A stretch of DNA of 64,000 bases from Mesorhizobium sp. YIM 152430 (GCF_029210365.1 NZ_JARGES010000043.1:310001-374000), one strand, 5' to 3'; shown: positions 55,362 through 63,689, numbered from the stretch's first letter. Made by a program: numbers and translations. The notes: generated from the sequence alone by a model not told the origin.

Positions 55362-55744
55362 CTGGCTTCTCCCCTCCCTATAACCCAACGCAAGGTTGCA
55401 CGCGGGAAGCCTCCTCGCAATCTCCAATTCCGCGCGCCCACTTGCCAAAAAATAGTCGCTACGTCGCAATTTTCCGCAGGTGAAGCTTTGAACATTCATA
55501 TTTAGTCGGATGGTCAAGCAGGGCCGAAGTGGGAGGTCAGAATTACGTCACCATGCCGAAATTAGCCCGACTGGGCCGACTCCGAACGAGACGGAAATCG
55601 ATTGCCGCGTGAACGGCGAGCACACCTTCTGCACGGCGTCGGCAATGGGGTGGATTACGGACCGTCCGCTAATTGCTGCAACGACATTGAAGCAGACACT
55701 GATGGCTCTCCAAGCATCCGCATTGCCCCTCCTTGTTTATCGAT
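55362..55744. other. intergenic stretch without a recognised gene
   Basis: About 380 bases. Open frames exist on the plus strand but show no family features, codon logic or ribosome binding site that I can support. Confidence 0.4.
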
Positions 55745-55899
55745 GCGATGCGAGACGAGCGACGAAATGACGTACTGTCGATCGACATACTGATTGTCAC
55801 CCCGATCATGACCGATGGGGTGCAGCCTTCACGTCGGACTTGCTCAATCCGTTACGCTCGGCGGCTTGCCCGGCACGTGTCGCCGCCATGGAAGCCTCC
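55745..55899. repeat. ~155-bp imperfect direct repeat, copy A
   Basis: This stretch matches 62688-62841 over its length with about a dozen differences. On the minus strand its first 56 bases encode the last residues of the DUF1622 protein (RLPWRRHVPGKPPS...D); the rest is downstream non-coding sequence. The two copies bracket about 6.8 kb of stress-type genes. Confidence 0.85.
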
Positions 55900-56233
55900 C
55901 TTCAATTTCCACTTCAAGAGAAAAACTGAGGAACGTGCGGATGAGGACAATAAAACCGAGGACCGCCAGATTTTCTATTGTGGGCTCGACAACGACGGTC
56001 CCGATGAGATCCGCTGCCACGAGAAGTTCGACGGCCAAGAGAAGGCTTCTCGCCAGACCGACCCGGTAGCGATGAAACGCTGCCTCGAACCCTTTCTCTT
56101 TTCGCAAATCAATGACGAAGAAGACCGATGCGGCAAGAGCGCCGATCACAAGTGTCGCGACTGCCACCACCTCGATAAGAAGCGCGACGAGTCGGAGCCA
56201 ATTATCGATCCCTGCGCGTTCGATCACATCCAT
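55844..56233 (-). CDS. DUF1622 family membrane protein
   Basis: A 129-residue inner-membrane protein with three hydrophobic segments (VALLIEVVAVATLVIGALAA, SLLLAVELLVAADLIGTVVV, LAVLGFIVLIRTFLSFSLEVEIEG), the last two being the DUF1622 hallmark. The function is unknown. The ATG at 56233 has AGGGG at suitable distance; an upstream in-frame ATG at 56248 is possible. Its 3' end lies inside repeat copy A. Confidence 0.85.
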   Translation of the reverse strand: MDVIERAGIDNWLRLVALLIEVVAVATLVIGALAASVFFVIDLRKEKGFEAAFHRYRVGLARSLLLAVELLVAADLIGTVVVEPTIENLAVLGFIVLIRTFLSFSLEVEIEGRLPWRRHVPGKPPSVTD

Positions 56234-56276
56234 CAAGCGGCCCCTCATTGTGTGTTTCGGCAACTGGCCGCTAATC

Positions 56277-56301
56277 GGAACGATCCACCCCAGTTGCAGT
56301 T
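56277..56301 (+). promoter_or_regulatory. EcfG-type stress promoter before the 51-residue membrane protein gene
   Basis: GGAAC, 16 bases, AGTT. This fits the alphaproteobacterial general-stress consensus GGAAC-N16/17-CGTT except at the first -10 base. It ends 24 bases before the ATG at 56325. Confidence 0.6.
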
Positions 56302-56324
56302 GGATAGCGTGAGGAGAGCGTGCA

Positions 56325-56480
56325 ATGTCTTTTAGAACCCCAATCGGATCCATTCTCATGTGGTCCGAGGAGGACCATGCCGATCGCAATGGGACATCGG
56401 CCAACGAGATCGTTCATCTTGTTCTCGTCTTTGCGCTATTCATTGTCGCACTGGGCGTTTTAGTCTTGGCCATAGTCTAA
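56325..56480 (+). CDS. small single-span membrane protein (51 residues)
   Basis: A 51-codon gene: MSFRTPIGSILMWSEEDHA..., then a C-terminal membrane segment (VHLVLVFALFIVALGVLVLAIV). GAGGAG lies eight bases before the ATG and an EcfG-type promoter just upstream. No family recognised. It is convergent with the DUF305 gene and divergent from DUF1622. Confidence 0.65.
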   Translation: MSFRTPIGSILMWSEEDHADRNGTSANEIVHLVLVFALFIVALGVLVLAIV

Positions 56481-56499
56481 CCGGCATCGCATCGACCTG

Positions 56500-56943
56500 C
56501 TATTTGAGGTCCGCGATCAACCGCTTCATTTCGCCGATCTCTTCGCGTTGTGCGCGAATGATCTCGTCCGCAAGTTCCCGCACACGCGGATCTGAGATTT
56601 TGGCGCGTTCACTGGTCAATATCGCGATGGAATGGTGCGGAATCATTGCCCGCATGTAAGCGACATCCTGAACGGATTCTTGGCTTCGTACGAGATAGAG
56701 CGAGCCCGTGAACACGAGGGAGCTCGCTACCAGGATGGCCGCATTGGCCGCGCGGCTGCGATACATAGTCCACATGAACAGAAGCATTACCACCGACATA
56801 GTTGATCCCATGACCAGAGCCATGTAGGCGCGGGTTTCGCTGAAGAACACGTGGTCAGCGCTATAGGTGTTTAGATACATTAGACCGAACATCACGGCTG
56901 TCGATGTCAGGATCATCACCGTGAATCTGAGGTAAGCAGTCAT
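56500..56943 (-). CDS. DUF305 domain-containing membrane protein
   Basis: A 147-residue protein. Three membrane segments occupy residues 8-90; the C-terminal DUF305 region has MIPHHSIAIL with the conserved histidine pair and IIRAQREEIGEMKRL. DUF305 proteins are often linked to copper or heavy-metal stress. Its start lies inside the DUF421 gene, which overlaps it by 83 bases, suggesting a coupled transcript. Confidence 0.88.
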   Translation of the reverse strand: MTAYLRFTVMILTSTAVMFGLMYLNTYSADHVFFSETRAYMALVMGSTMSVVMLLFMWTMYRSRAANAAILVASSLVFTGSLYLVRSQESVQDVAYMRAMIPHHSIAILTSERAKISDPRVRELADEIIRAQREEIGEMKRLIADLK

Positions 56944-57499
56944 TGCTTCTCCTTTTGGTTGGAGATCGTTGCGAGGCGGATCGGCTCTTCACGCGCCGAT
57001 GCGGGAACAATCTATGCGCCTCGCGCGATTGGAGGACGCTCAAGGAGCCATCCGTTTCGAGGATGACCGTTATCGTCTCATCAACCTCTGGATGGCCAGC
57101 TTGGCGGACAGCAGCCTGCACCTCGTCGAAGGTGAGACGCTCTCGCAGCAATGCGTCATCGACGACATTGCCCTGCGTAAGCAGGACGGTGGGCTCCGCT
57201 TTGACCATCTGCTTCCACGTGTCAGACCGAGCAGAGACCCACGTGATTGCAAACTGAAGAGCGATCAGAAGCGCTAGAGCCGCAACCCCTTCGGCCAGAG
57301 GAACTGATCGGTTTAGCAACACGGTGGCAAGGGTCGATCCCAAGGCGATGGTCACAATGAGATCGAACGCATTCATCTTCGACAGCGTTCGCTTTCCGGA
57401 GATACGCAACATCAGCACGAGGGCTGCATAGGCCAAAGTTCCGACGACAAAGACGCGGCCAAGGCTGATCCAGGTATCGAAGAAAATCTGCTGTTCCAT
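56861..57499 (-). CDS. DUF421 (YetF-like) membrane protein with extended tail
   Basis: A 212-residue protein. Two or three membrane segments precede GKRTLSKMNAFDLIVTIALGSTLATVLL, the family hallmark, and the cytoplasmic YetF domain (QGNVVDDALLRERLTFDEVQAAVRQAG, ETDGSLSVL). Relatives usually end near that last motif; here about 55 further basic residues run over the start of the DUF305 gene, possibly after a frameshift or lost stop. An EcfG-type promoter ends 30 bases before the start. Confidence 0.85.
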   Translation of the reverse strand: MEQQIFFDTWISLGRVFVVGTLAYAALVLMLRISGKRTLSKMNAFDLIVTIALGSTLATVLLNRSVPLAEGVAALALLIALQFAITWVSARSDTWKQMVKAEPTVLLTQGNVVDDALLRERLTFDEVQAAVRQAGHPEVDETITVILETDGSLSVLQSREAHRLFPHRRVKSRSASQRSPTKRRSNDCLPQIHGDDPDIDSRDVRSNVSKHL

Positions 57500-57528
57500 A
57501 GGCTTCTCTTTGTGGGTTTACCCGATCC

Positions 57529-57553
57529 GAACACTCCGAACCAGGATCCGTTC
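57529..57553 (-). promoter_or_regulatory. EcfG-type stress promoter of the DUF421-DUF305 genes
   Basis: On the minus strand GGAAC (plus 57549-57553), 16 bases, TGTT (plus 57529-57532). It matches the general-stress consensus at all but one base and ends 30 bases before the DUF421 start. It is back to back with the promoter at 57592. Confidence 0.65.
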
Positions 57554-57591
57554 CGCTGACTGCCCGGGTGTCATCACTATACAAATCTCTT

Positions 57592-57616
57592 TGGAACAAT
57601 CTGGGATCGACCCTGT
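57592..57616 (+). promoter_or_regulatory. EcfG-type stress promoter of the PRC-barrel gene
   Basis: GGAAC (57592-57596), 16 bases, TGTT (57613-57616), 60 bases before the PRC-barrel start codon. It diverges from the DUF421 promoter. Confidence 0.62.
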
Positions 57617-57675
57617 TGGCTTCGTATCACCGCACCACAAGCGTGCCGAGCCAACCTCTGAACAAGGATGGAACA

Positions 57676-58569
57676 ATGTTTATCAAACTCGCCTCGACCA
57701 CTGCGATCGCGACCGCGATGCTCGCACTGACCGCAACAGGTGCGGGAGCACAGCAGAACCCGCAGACCAATGATCAAACACAGATGGCTGAAGCTTGCCT
57801 GCTCGAGATGAACGAGTTCGCTGAACGCATGTACGAAGACGAGTTTTGGTTGTCAGGCTGGGGAACCGGCTCATATGGGGCTCCACCAGCGCCGCAATCG
57901 ACCCAGAGCCCAGCAACCACTGCACCGGCAACTGGGGACACCACGTCACGGGCGACGAGCGCAAAAGATATTGAAGCTTCCGCAATGGATCCTCGCGGTG
58001 AAGTGGTCGGCATCGACGCGCCGCGTTACCAGATCCGTGCGCTCTACGGCGCGGGTCGCGTTCTCGCATACCGCGGTGACAACGAAGGCTGCGAGTATAT
58101 CGTTGCCAAGATGAACAAAGTTTACGACAGCTACTCCCAGCAACTCGAGGAGGCAGGTGTGGATCCTGCATCCGTAACGACCTGGCGTCAGGAGCGACTT
58201 GCGCTCGCTGAGCCGCTCGCGGCCGACGCAACAACCCGCTATCGGATCGACAACATCACCGGCACCGACGTCCGAAATATGGAGGACGAGAACCTCGGCA
58301 GCGTCAGTGACGTAATCATTGATCCGGAAAGTGGGAAAGCTGCTTACGTCATCGTGGCTCGCGGCGGATTCCTCGGAATGGGTGAAGACCACTATGCCAT
58401 CCCGTGGGACGAGGTGCGTGCCGCACCGGGGTTGGAAGTAGTTGTCGTTGACCGCACCGCGGCCGAACTGGACGAAGCACCAGCAATCGATCCAGACCGT
58501 TTCCGCAACCCTGGAACGATGATGGATGAACGCCGCACGACCGACGAGTTTTGGACTCAGCGAGGTTGA
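57676..58569 (+). CDS. exported PRC-barrel domain protein
   Basis: A 297-residue protein with a signal peptide (residues 1-25, ending GAGAQQ). The middle, including a threonine/proline-rich linker, is not recognised. The PRC-barrel lies at about 190-265: NITGTDVRNMEDENLGSVSDVIIDPESGKAAYVIVARG and HYAIPWDEV. Such proteins are common periplasmic stress proteins in alphaproteobacteria. The start at 57676 was chosen for its signal peptide. Confidence 0.87.
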   Translation: MFIKLASTTAIATAMLALTATGAGAQQNPQTNDQTQMAEACLLEMNEFAERMYEDEFWLSGWGTGSYGAPPAPQSTQSPATTAPATGDTTSRATSAKDIEASAMDPRGEVVGIDAPRYQIRALYGAGRVLAYRGDNEGCEYIVAKMNKVYDSYSQQLEEAGVDPASVTTWRQERLALAEPLAADATTRYRIDNITGTDVRNMEDENLGSVSDVIIDPESGKAAYVIVARGGFLGMGEDHYAIPWDEVRAAPGLEVVVVDRTAAELDEAPAIDPDRFRNPGTMMDERRTTDEFWTQRG

Positions 58570-58661
58570 TCCTTCTGCCGATGACGTTTTGAGGGGCGGC
58601 AACTGCTGGCCCATCAAGGCGATTTCCTCGCATCCATAGCCGACCAATGAGGAGACGTGAG

Positions 58662-58844
58662 ATGACGAACAAGGCCGACAGCAAGATCCGGAACATGAGC
58701 ACGGGCGGGCATCTTGGAGGCACCAATCTTGGCCAGGGGAAGGACGCCAAGACGACCTCGACCGTCGAAAAAGGGGGCGACAAAGCGCGTCCCAATGAAG
58801 GGCGCGAGCAGCCCCTGGATTTTATTGACAAGAGCTCCGACTAG
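58662..58844 (+). CDS. small hydrophilic protein (60 residues)
   Basis: A 60-residue, glycine- and charge-rich, probably disordered protein (GGHLGGTNLGQGKDAKTTS...). GAGGAG precedes the ATG. No family recognised, but short hydrophilic proteins of this style often belong to general-stress regulons. It is 92 bases after the PRC-barrel gene and may share its transcript. Confidence 0.6.
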   Translation: MTNKADSKIRNMSTGGHLGGTNLGQGKDAKTTSTVEKGGDKARPNEGREQPLDFIDKSSD

Positions 58845-58855
58845 CGGAGGCAACT

Positions 58856-58996
58856 ATGTCGCGCATCCGCCACCTATGGCGATACCACGACCCCGGCGGG
58901 ACCGAGCGCCGCAAGGAGATTTATGCGGCGTACGAACTTGATGAAGCTCGGCATGACGCCAGAAGAATACCGATCAAAGTGGAACTTGCCGAATGA
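58856..58996 (+). CDS. possible 46-residue protein
   Basis: MSRIRHLWRYHDPGGTERRK... ending in VELAE, with GGAGG six bases before the ATG and only 11 bases after the previous gene. It overlaps the mucR remnant in another frame. The good ribosome binding site supports translation, but no homology is recognised. Confidence 0.4.
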   Translation: MSRIRHLWRYHDPGGTERRKEIYAAYELDEARHDARRIPIKVELAE

Positions 58997-59155
58997 TTAC
59001 CCAATGGTGTCTCCCCCGCCTATGCCAAGGCGCGCTCCGACATGGCTAAGTCCATGGGGCTCGGGCGCGAGCCGGGGACGTCCAAGAAAGGCACAGGCGC
59101 AAGAAGGCCGCTTAGCAGGGCCCGCAGCACGCCTACCCTTTCATTTGATAGATAA
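58923..59155 (+). pseudogene. mucR/ros-type regulator remnant, frameshifted
   Basis: The frame MKLGMTPEEYRSKWNLPNDYPMVSP matches the C-terminal half of MucR/Ros zinc-finger regulators. Right after a run of five C at about 59010 the homology continues in a different frame as AYAKARSDMAKSMGLGRE. Two extra bases in the C run account for the shift. The N-terminal zinc-finger part with its cysteines is missing, so this is a decayed copy. Confidence 0.75.
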
Positions 59156-59215
59156 CCTGGAAAGCCGGAATTAACCTGTCGCCGCCATGAATGATCCTCG
59201 ACGACGGGGGTTATC

Positions 59216-61414
59216 ATGGCAGCTTTTTCTATCCGTACAGGCCGGTTTGCACGACTGATCGCCGTTCCGGCAATGCTTGGGGTTTGTGCCCTCGCTGCGC
59301 TGGTTGGCGGGCTCCTGGTCTGGGCTGGGCAGGAGGCGGACGAGGTTGCAGTCGACCGACAGGTTGCATTGGCAACACTCGTTGTCAGCAATTTGCGGGA
59401 GACCATCGCCCATAATCAGGAAAGCGTCACTGTATGGGACGATGCGGTCACGGCGGTGGGAGAACCATCAAGTGCCGAATGGATCGATTATAATCTCGGC
59501 AGCTGGATGCACACCTATTTCGGCCACGACGGGGCCTATGTCCTCGACCCAGCCAACACTCCCATATATCAGTTCTCTACTCACAGCGATGACCGGCCCT
59601 ACCGCGATGTCGAAGAGGTCGCGAAGCCTTTGGTCGATGCGCTGCGCCAACGGTCGGCCAGTGGCGACGAAAGCGGCATTTCGGATCGGATTCTGAGCCT
59701 TGGCGAAGCAGATATCGGCATCGTCGCGGGACGTCCTACCCTCGTCAGCGTAAAACCGGTCGTCTCCGACACCGGCGATATCGAGCAAACTCCCGGCACG
59801 GAATACCTGCATGTTGCAGTTCGATTTCTCGATAGCGATTTCGTGGCAGCTTTGTCGCGGGACTATCAGTTCGACGATCTACGGTTCAGCTGGACTCCGG
59901 CATTGGAGAGCGGCCAAGCCAACCTTCCTTTAACCACGGCTTCCGGTGCCACCGTCGGATACTTCGCATGGCAGCCCTATCGCCCAGGAGCTGCGGTGGT
60001 CAGCCGAATTGCGCCTGTAGCCGCTGCGGCGCTTGCAATGATGCTCGGTCTGGTCGGCGGTCTCCTCTTCCTTCTGGATCGGCGTTCACACCGCTTGGCT
60101 GAACGTGACGCCAAGATGAAGCATTTGGCCCTCCATGACCCGCTCACCGAACTTCCAAACCGTGCCTTGTTCCACGACCGCCTTGACGCAGCTCTCCGGG
60201 GCCAGTCCGACAGCGAACTGGTCGCTGTGTTGTATCTCGATCTCGATCACTTCAAACAGGTCAACGACACGCTCGGCCATCCGGCAGGGGACGCCGTCAT
60301 CATTGAATTCGGGAAGCGCCTCTCCGGTCTTATTCGCTCCACCGACACATTGTCGCGCCTAGGGGGGGACGAGTTCACGGTTGTTATTCCTGCCTTACGC
60401 AGTGTGGAAGATGTCGAATTGCTCTCTGATCGGATCATCGACACCATTCGGCAACCATTCGACATCGATGGTCATCAGGTGTTCATCGGAGTGACAATCG
60501 GAATCGCCATTGCGCCACGCGACGGGGACACGCGAACGGAGCTCTGCCGCAAAGCCGACATCGCGCTCTATCACGCAAAGAGTTCCGGGCGCAGCCGCTA
60601 CGCGATGTTTGGCGCAGAGATGGGTGCGATCTTGCAGGCACGGCGCGATATCGAGCGCGATCTGCGCGCCGCTCTGGCCGGAAAAGACCAACTCGAAGTT
60701 CACTACCAGCCGCTGTTCAACGCAGCCACGCAGAAGATCATCGGCGTCGAAGCGCTGTTGCGGTGGCGGCATCCTTACGATGGCTGGATATCGCCCGACG
60801 TGTTCATTCCCATCGCGGAGGAAACAGGCCAGATCGAAGCAGTCGGGGATTTCGTCTTGCGGGAAGCCTGCAACGCCGCAAAGCTCTGGCCGTCGCTAGC
60901 AATCGCTGTGAACGTGTCGGCCATCGAGCTGCGCAACCCCGCCTTCGCCACCAAGGTCGCCGCCTTGCTGCTGGAAACCGAAATCGATCCACGTCGTATC
61001 GAACTGGAACTAACCGAAAGCGCTCTTACTGACCCGAACGGGGTTGGCGATCAAAACGTCAAAGCGCTCCGAGCACTGGGTGTGCGCATTGCACTTGATG
61101 ATTTTGGCACGGGCTTCTCCTCGCTTGGCCGCCTCCAGCAGCTCGAGGTGGACCGTATCAAGATCGACCGCAGCTTCGTCAGCGGCTTCGGGCGGCTGAA
61201 CGGCGACGAGGCCATCGTGCAGGCGATTGTGGAGCTGGCGAAGGCCCGCGGGCTCAAAACCACGGCCGAAGGCGTGGAGACGGTGGAACAAGGCACCCAT
61301 CTCCAATCAATCGGTTGCGACGACCTACAGGGCTTTCTCTACTCCCGACCGGTGCCGCCTATTGAGGTCACTGCTTTGCTCGCGCGTGGCAGCTTTATAG
61401 CAAAACAAGCCTGA
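59216..61414 (+). CDS. membrane GGDEF-EAL protein with periplasmic CHASE4-like sensor
   Basis: A 732-residue protein. A membrane segment (residues 13-35) and a second one (near 262-285) bracket a periplasmic domain resembling CHASE4 (VWDDAV...WIDYNLGSWMHTYFG). The GGDEF domain has DPLTELPNRA, an RSTD inhibitory site and LGGDEF; the EAL domain has EALLRW, LELTES, DDFGTGFSS, KIDRSF and EGVETVEQ. Both catalytic sites look intact, so it may make or break cyclic di-GMP in response to an external cue. Confidence 0.92.
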   Translation: MAAFSIRTGRFARLIAVPAMLGVCALAALVGGLLVWAGQEADEVAVDRQVALATLVVSNLRETIAHNQESVTVWDDAVTAVGEPSSAEWIDYNLGSWMHTYFGHDGAYVLDPANTPIYQFSTHSDDRPYRDVEEVAKPLVDALRQRSASGDESGISDRILSLGEADIGIVAGRPTLVSVKPVVSDTGDIEQTPGTEYLHVAVRFLDSDFVAALSRDYQFDDLRFSWTPALESGQANLPLTTASGATVGYFAWQPYRPGAAVVSRIAPVAAAALAMMLGLVGGLLFLLDRRSHRLAERDAKMKHLALHDPLTELPNRALFHDRLDAALRGQSDSELVAVLYLDLDHFKQVNDTLGHPAGDAVIIEFGKRLSGLIRSTDTLSRLGGDEFTVVIPALRSVEDVELLSDRIIDTIRQPFDIDGHQVFIGVTIGIAIAPRDGDTRTELCRKADIALYHAKSSGRSRYAMFGAEMGAILQARRDIERDLRAALAGKDQLEVHYQPLFNAATQKIIGVEALLRWRHPYDGWISPDVFIPIAEETGQIEAVGDFVLREACNAAKLWPSLAIAVNVSAIELRNPAFATKVAALLLETEIDPRRIELELTESALTDPNGVGDQNVKALRALGVRIALDDFGTGFSSLGRLQQLEVDRIKIDRSFVSGFGRLNGDEAIVQAIVELAKARGLKTTAEGVETVEQGTHLQSIGCDDLQGFLYSRPVPPIEVTALLARGSFIAKQA

Positions 61415-62117
61415 GGCGCTCTGGTGGGGTTCAGCTCGGCTTGCCTCGCACTGCGGTGGTCCGACGGCGCGAAGGTGGTTGATCGCCCGTCATGTTCTAG
61501 AACCAGTCCCACTCTTACCCAGTTGTGAGACAATCACGCAGTCCGGCCTCAACGCTGCCGCGAAGATGTTCCGCGACATCACATACAAAGCCTGCCGTGC
61601 TTTCCATGTGGCAGGCATCCCGGTTCTGGATGGCGTGAAGAAGCTCGCGCCGCGTCTGGCATCCAAGGCCAAAGTGAAGGAGGCCGACATTCTCCTGCTT
61701 TCAATAACGCCGGTTTGTGAGAGGAAAGGCCTGACATTGTGACGAGCGGCCGTAAGCAGAAGTTTAAGCGCGGTCAAATTTGAAAATGCTGGGGGCTGAA
61801 ATTGAAAGCCTGATGTCCGGCCAGAGCTCGCGCGGCCGTCAAGTACGGCGCAGTTGATTCTGAATAGCAAGAAGCGGTCGTCCGAAGGGCGATCGCTAGG
61901 ACCGCTTCCGAGCCAAAGGCTCTGGCCGCTGCGTTGAGAGGCAAGCGGCGCGAACCGAGCCCGCTATCGCCTAAGTTGTTCCGCAGTGGAATGTCGGCTA
62001 GCGCGCTGCTTGTGCTGGGGGGCGGTTACTTCGCGCCAGCCGTCGGCGGATTAGAATCCGCAGGGTGATTATGCACCTATGTTCTATGGCTTCATAGGCT
62101 GTCGCGCGATGAAGCGG
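61415..62117. other. 700-base stretch without a recognised gene
   Basis: Open frames at 61490-61870 (minus) and 61479-61742 (plus) show no family I recognise. A 9-bp inverted repeat GAAGCGGTC / GACCGCTTC (61871-61879 with 61900-61908) has no U-tract. The region may hold decayed sequence. Confidence 0.4.
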
Positions 62118-62414
62118 TCAGTGTTGATGCTCGGGTAGTGCTTTGAGTTCGTCTTTCGTCCAGGTCGTCACGGCATGCACTGCGTGCGCCTCGTCCCGCA
62201 TGAAATCCAGCCGGCTGATTGGGATTGCCACGGGCTTTGCGCCGATGCCGAGTAAACCACCGACGTCAACAACCACTTGCGCATCCGAGCCAACGCCGTG
62301 AAGGTGCGACACTTGGCCGATCTTTTCGTCACCAGGCCCATAGATCGTCGCGCCCTCAAGGTTGTTCTCTGTAAGTTCGTCAACCTGCAAACGTACGTGA
62401 TTGGAATGATCCAT
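62118..62414 (-). CDS. PRC-barrel domain protein (98 residues)
   Basis: A 98-residue cytoplasmic-type protein: EGATIYGPGDEKIGQVSHLHGVG and VVVDVGGLLGIGAKPVAIPISRL form the PRC-barrel, with a C-terminal helix (TKDELKALPEH). The start at 62414 follows AAAGGAGAAG. An EcfG-type promoter ends 28 bases upstream. A structural or stress-adaptation role is inferred from the family and the promoter. Confidence 0.85.
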   Translation of the reverse strand: MDHSNHVRLQVDELTENNLEGATIYGPGDEKIGQVSHLHGVGSDAQVVVDVGGLLGIGAKPVAIPISRLDFMRDEAHAVHAVTTWTKDELKALPEHQH

Positions 62415-62441
62415 TTTTGCTTCTCCTTTGGGTGGAAGGAG

Positions 62442-62466
62442 AACAGGCGCGGACTCGGATCGTTCC
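62442..62466 (-). promoter_or_regulatory. EcfG-type stress promoter of the 98-residue PRC-barrel gene
   Basis: On the minus strand GGAAC (plus 62462-62466), 16 bases, TGTT (plus 62442-62445), 28 bases before the start codon. Confidence 0.65.
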
Positions 62467-62687
62467 AAAATTGCGCAAGCTAAAGATGCGGGCAACATTC
62501 TCGCACCCGAACGGTCGAGACGGTACGCGTCACAAGGTCTGTCTTCTTCCAGGATAAAATTGAAATCTGTGCGCACGACGAAGAGCACAAGGTAGATTAG
62601 AGGCGGTCCTGGCAATACGTCTTAATGGCGGCTTTGGGTCGTAGCCGAATGTCCTTGGCCAGAACCGGGCCGTCCGATGACGGCTTC

Positions 62688-62841
62688 GCGATGCGAGACG
62701 AGCGACGGAATGACCTACTGTCGATCGACATACTGATTGCCACCCGATGATAACCGATGGGGTGCAGCCTTCACGTCGGACTTGCTCAATCCGCTATGCT
62801 CGGCGGCTTGCCCGGTACGTGTCGACGCCATGGAAGCCTCC
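62688..62841. repeat. ~154-bp imperfect direct repeat, copy B
   Basis: It is the partner of 55745-55899. On the minus strand it still reads RLPWRRHVPGKPPSIAD plus stop in the DUF1622 frame, with only conservative differences from copy A, though no DUF1622 gene body remains upstream. It is therefore probably the tail of a lost second DUF1622 gene. Confidence 0.85.
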
Positions 62842-62976
62842 AACTGCGATATACAAAATCCAGGCTTCGGATATTGCCGCTCGGCGATCCCAGCTGCTTT
62901 CAAGCTTCACAAGTTGAATCGGCATCTAACGGTTGGTGGCAGCGAAGCCAACGAAGCGAATTGTTGCGTTACTTAA

Positions 62977-63306
62977 TCATTCACGATCAATGCCCTTGAA
63001 CGTATGCTTGAAGGTCGCGTCGCCACTCTTCTTGCCCGAAAGCACTCGGGGATCGGCGCTCACTACCCCGTCATTGGAACCGCCGTGCTGCGGCTTTGCA
63101 TAGGCTCCCTTGGCGTCGCCTTCCGGCGAACCTTCCATGGTGTCGGCTTGATCGGATTGATGTGTTCGCTCATCCGTATCGTCCGGATGACGGGACAGCC
63201 CGGCTCCACCAGGATTCTCGGGCATGCCTGCGTTCTGGTCAGTGGCTCCCGGCCGGAGATCGCTCTTCGGCACGCGTGCACCCGTTTCTCGCTTGTTGTC
63301 GGTCAT
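62977..63306 (-). CDS. hydrophilic low-complexity protein (109 residues)
   Basis: A 109-residue, disordered-looking protein rich in D, G, P, K (ending KHTFKGIDRE). The ATG at 63306 follows GGAGTGTCC; ATG at 63318 is an alternative. No family recognised. An EcfG-type promoter 24 bases upstream suggests a general-stress protein. Confidence 0.65.
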   Translation of the reverse strand: MTDNKRETGARVPKSDLRPGATDQNAGMPENPGGAGLSRHPDDTDERTHQSDQADTMEGSPEGDAKGAYAKPQHGGSNDGVVSADPRVLSGKKSGDATFKHTFKGIDRE

Positions 63307-63329
63307 TGGACACTCCATTTCGATGACGC

Positions 63330-63355
63330 AACATCGTCTGGACCCGATGTGTTCC
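63330..63355 (-). promoter_or_regulatory. EcfG-type stress promoter of the 109-residue protein gene
   Basis: On the minus strand GGAAC (plus 63351-63355), 17 bases, TGTT (plus 63330-63333), 24 bases before the start codon at 63306. Confidence 0.65.
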
Positions 63356-63420
63356 CCACAAAAGCCCAGCGCAAAGAGAGACACATTGATCTGGCAAAGA
63401 AGCCCCGCCATTTTCCGCGT

Positions 63421-63689
63421 ATGACGTTCATCAGCATCTCAATGCTAATCACCTCGACGCTCACATTCGTCGGCGCTGCGAGTGCTGCCAAGGCGTGGGC
63501 CGTTTCGAAAAACAGCGTTCTTTGGCTATTCACGACGCTCTGAGCCTGTCAGCGGTGATCCAACTGATCGCGGTCAATATCGTTGCGGTCGCGCTTTACG
63601 ACGAGCGTGTCTCGGGCGTGCAATCGGTAGGAGTCATACTGGGCGTCATGGCGGTCGCTCTGATCACATTAGGCGCTTCCGATAGCTGA
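63421..63689 (+). pseudogene. small EamA/DMT-like transporter gene with internal deletion
   Basis: Frame one reads MTFISISMLITSTLTFVGAA to LWLFTTL and stops at 63541-63543. Just there the other frame takes over as ALSLSAVIQLIAVNIVAVAL, ERVSGVQSVGVILGVMAVAL, ending at 63689. Together they resemble a small drug/metabolite-transporter-like membrane protein in which roughly 20-25 residues between helices were deleted out of frame. No good ribosome binding site is seen. Confidence 0.5.

Noticed and set aside
61479-61870. Open frames on both strands that might be a gene
   Set aside because: Neither has a ribosome binding site or recognisable motif, and a start cannot be justified.
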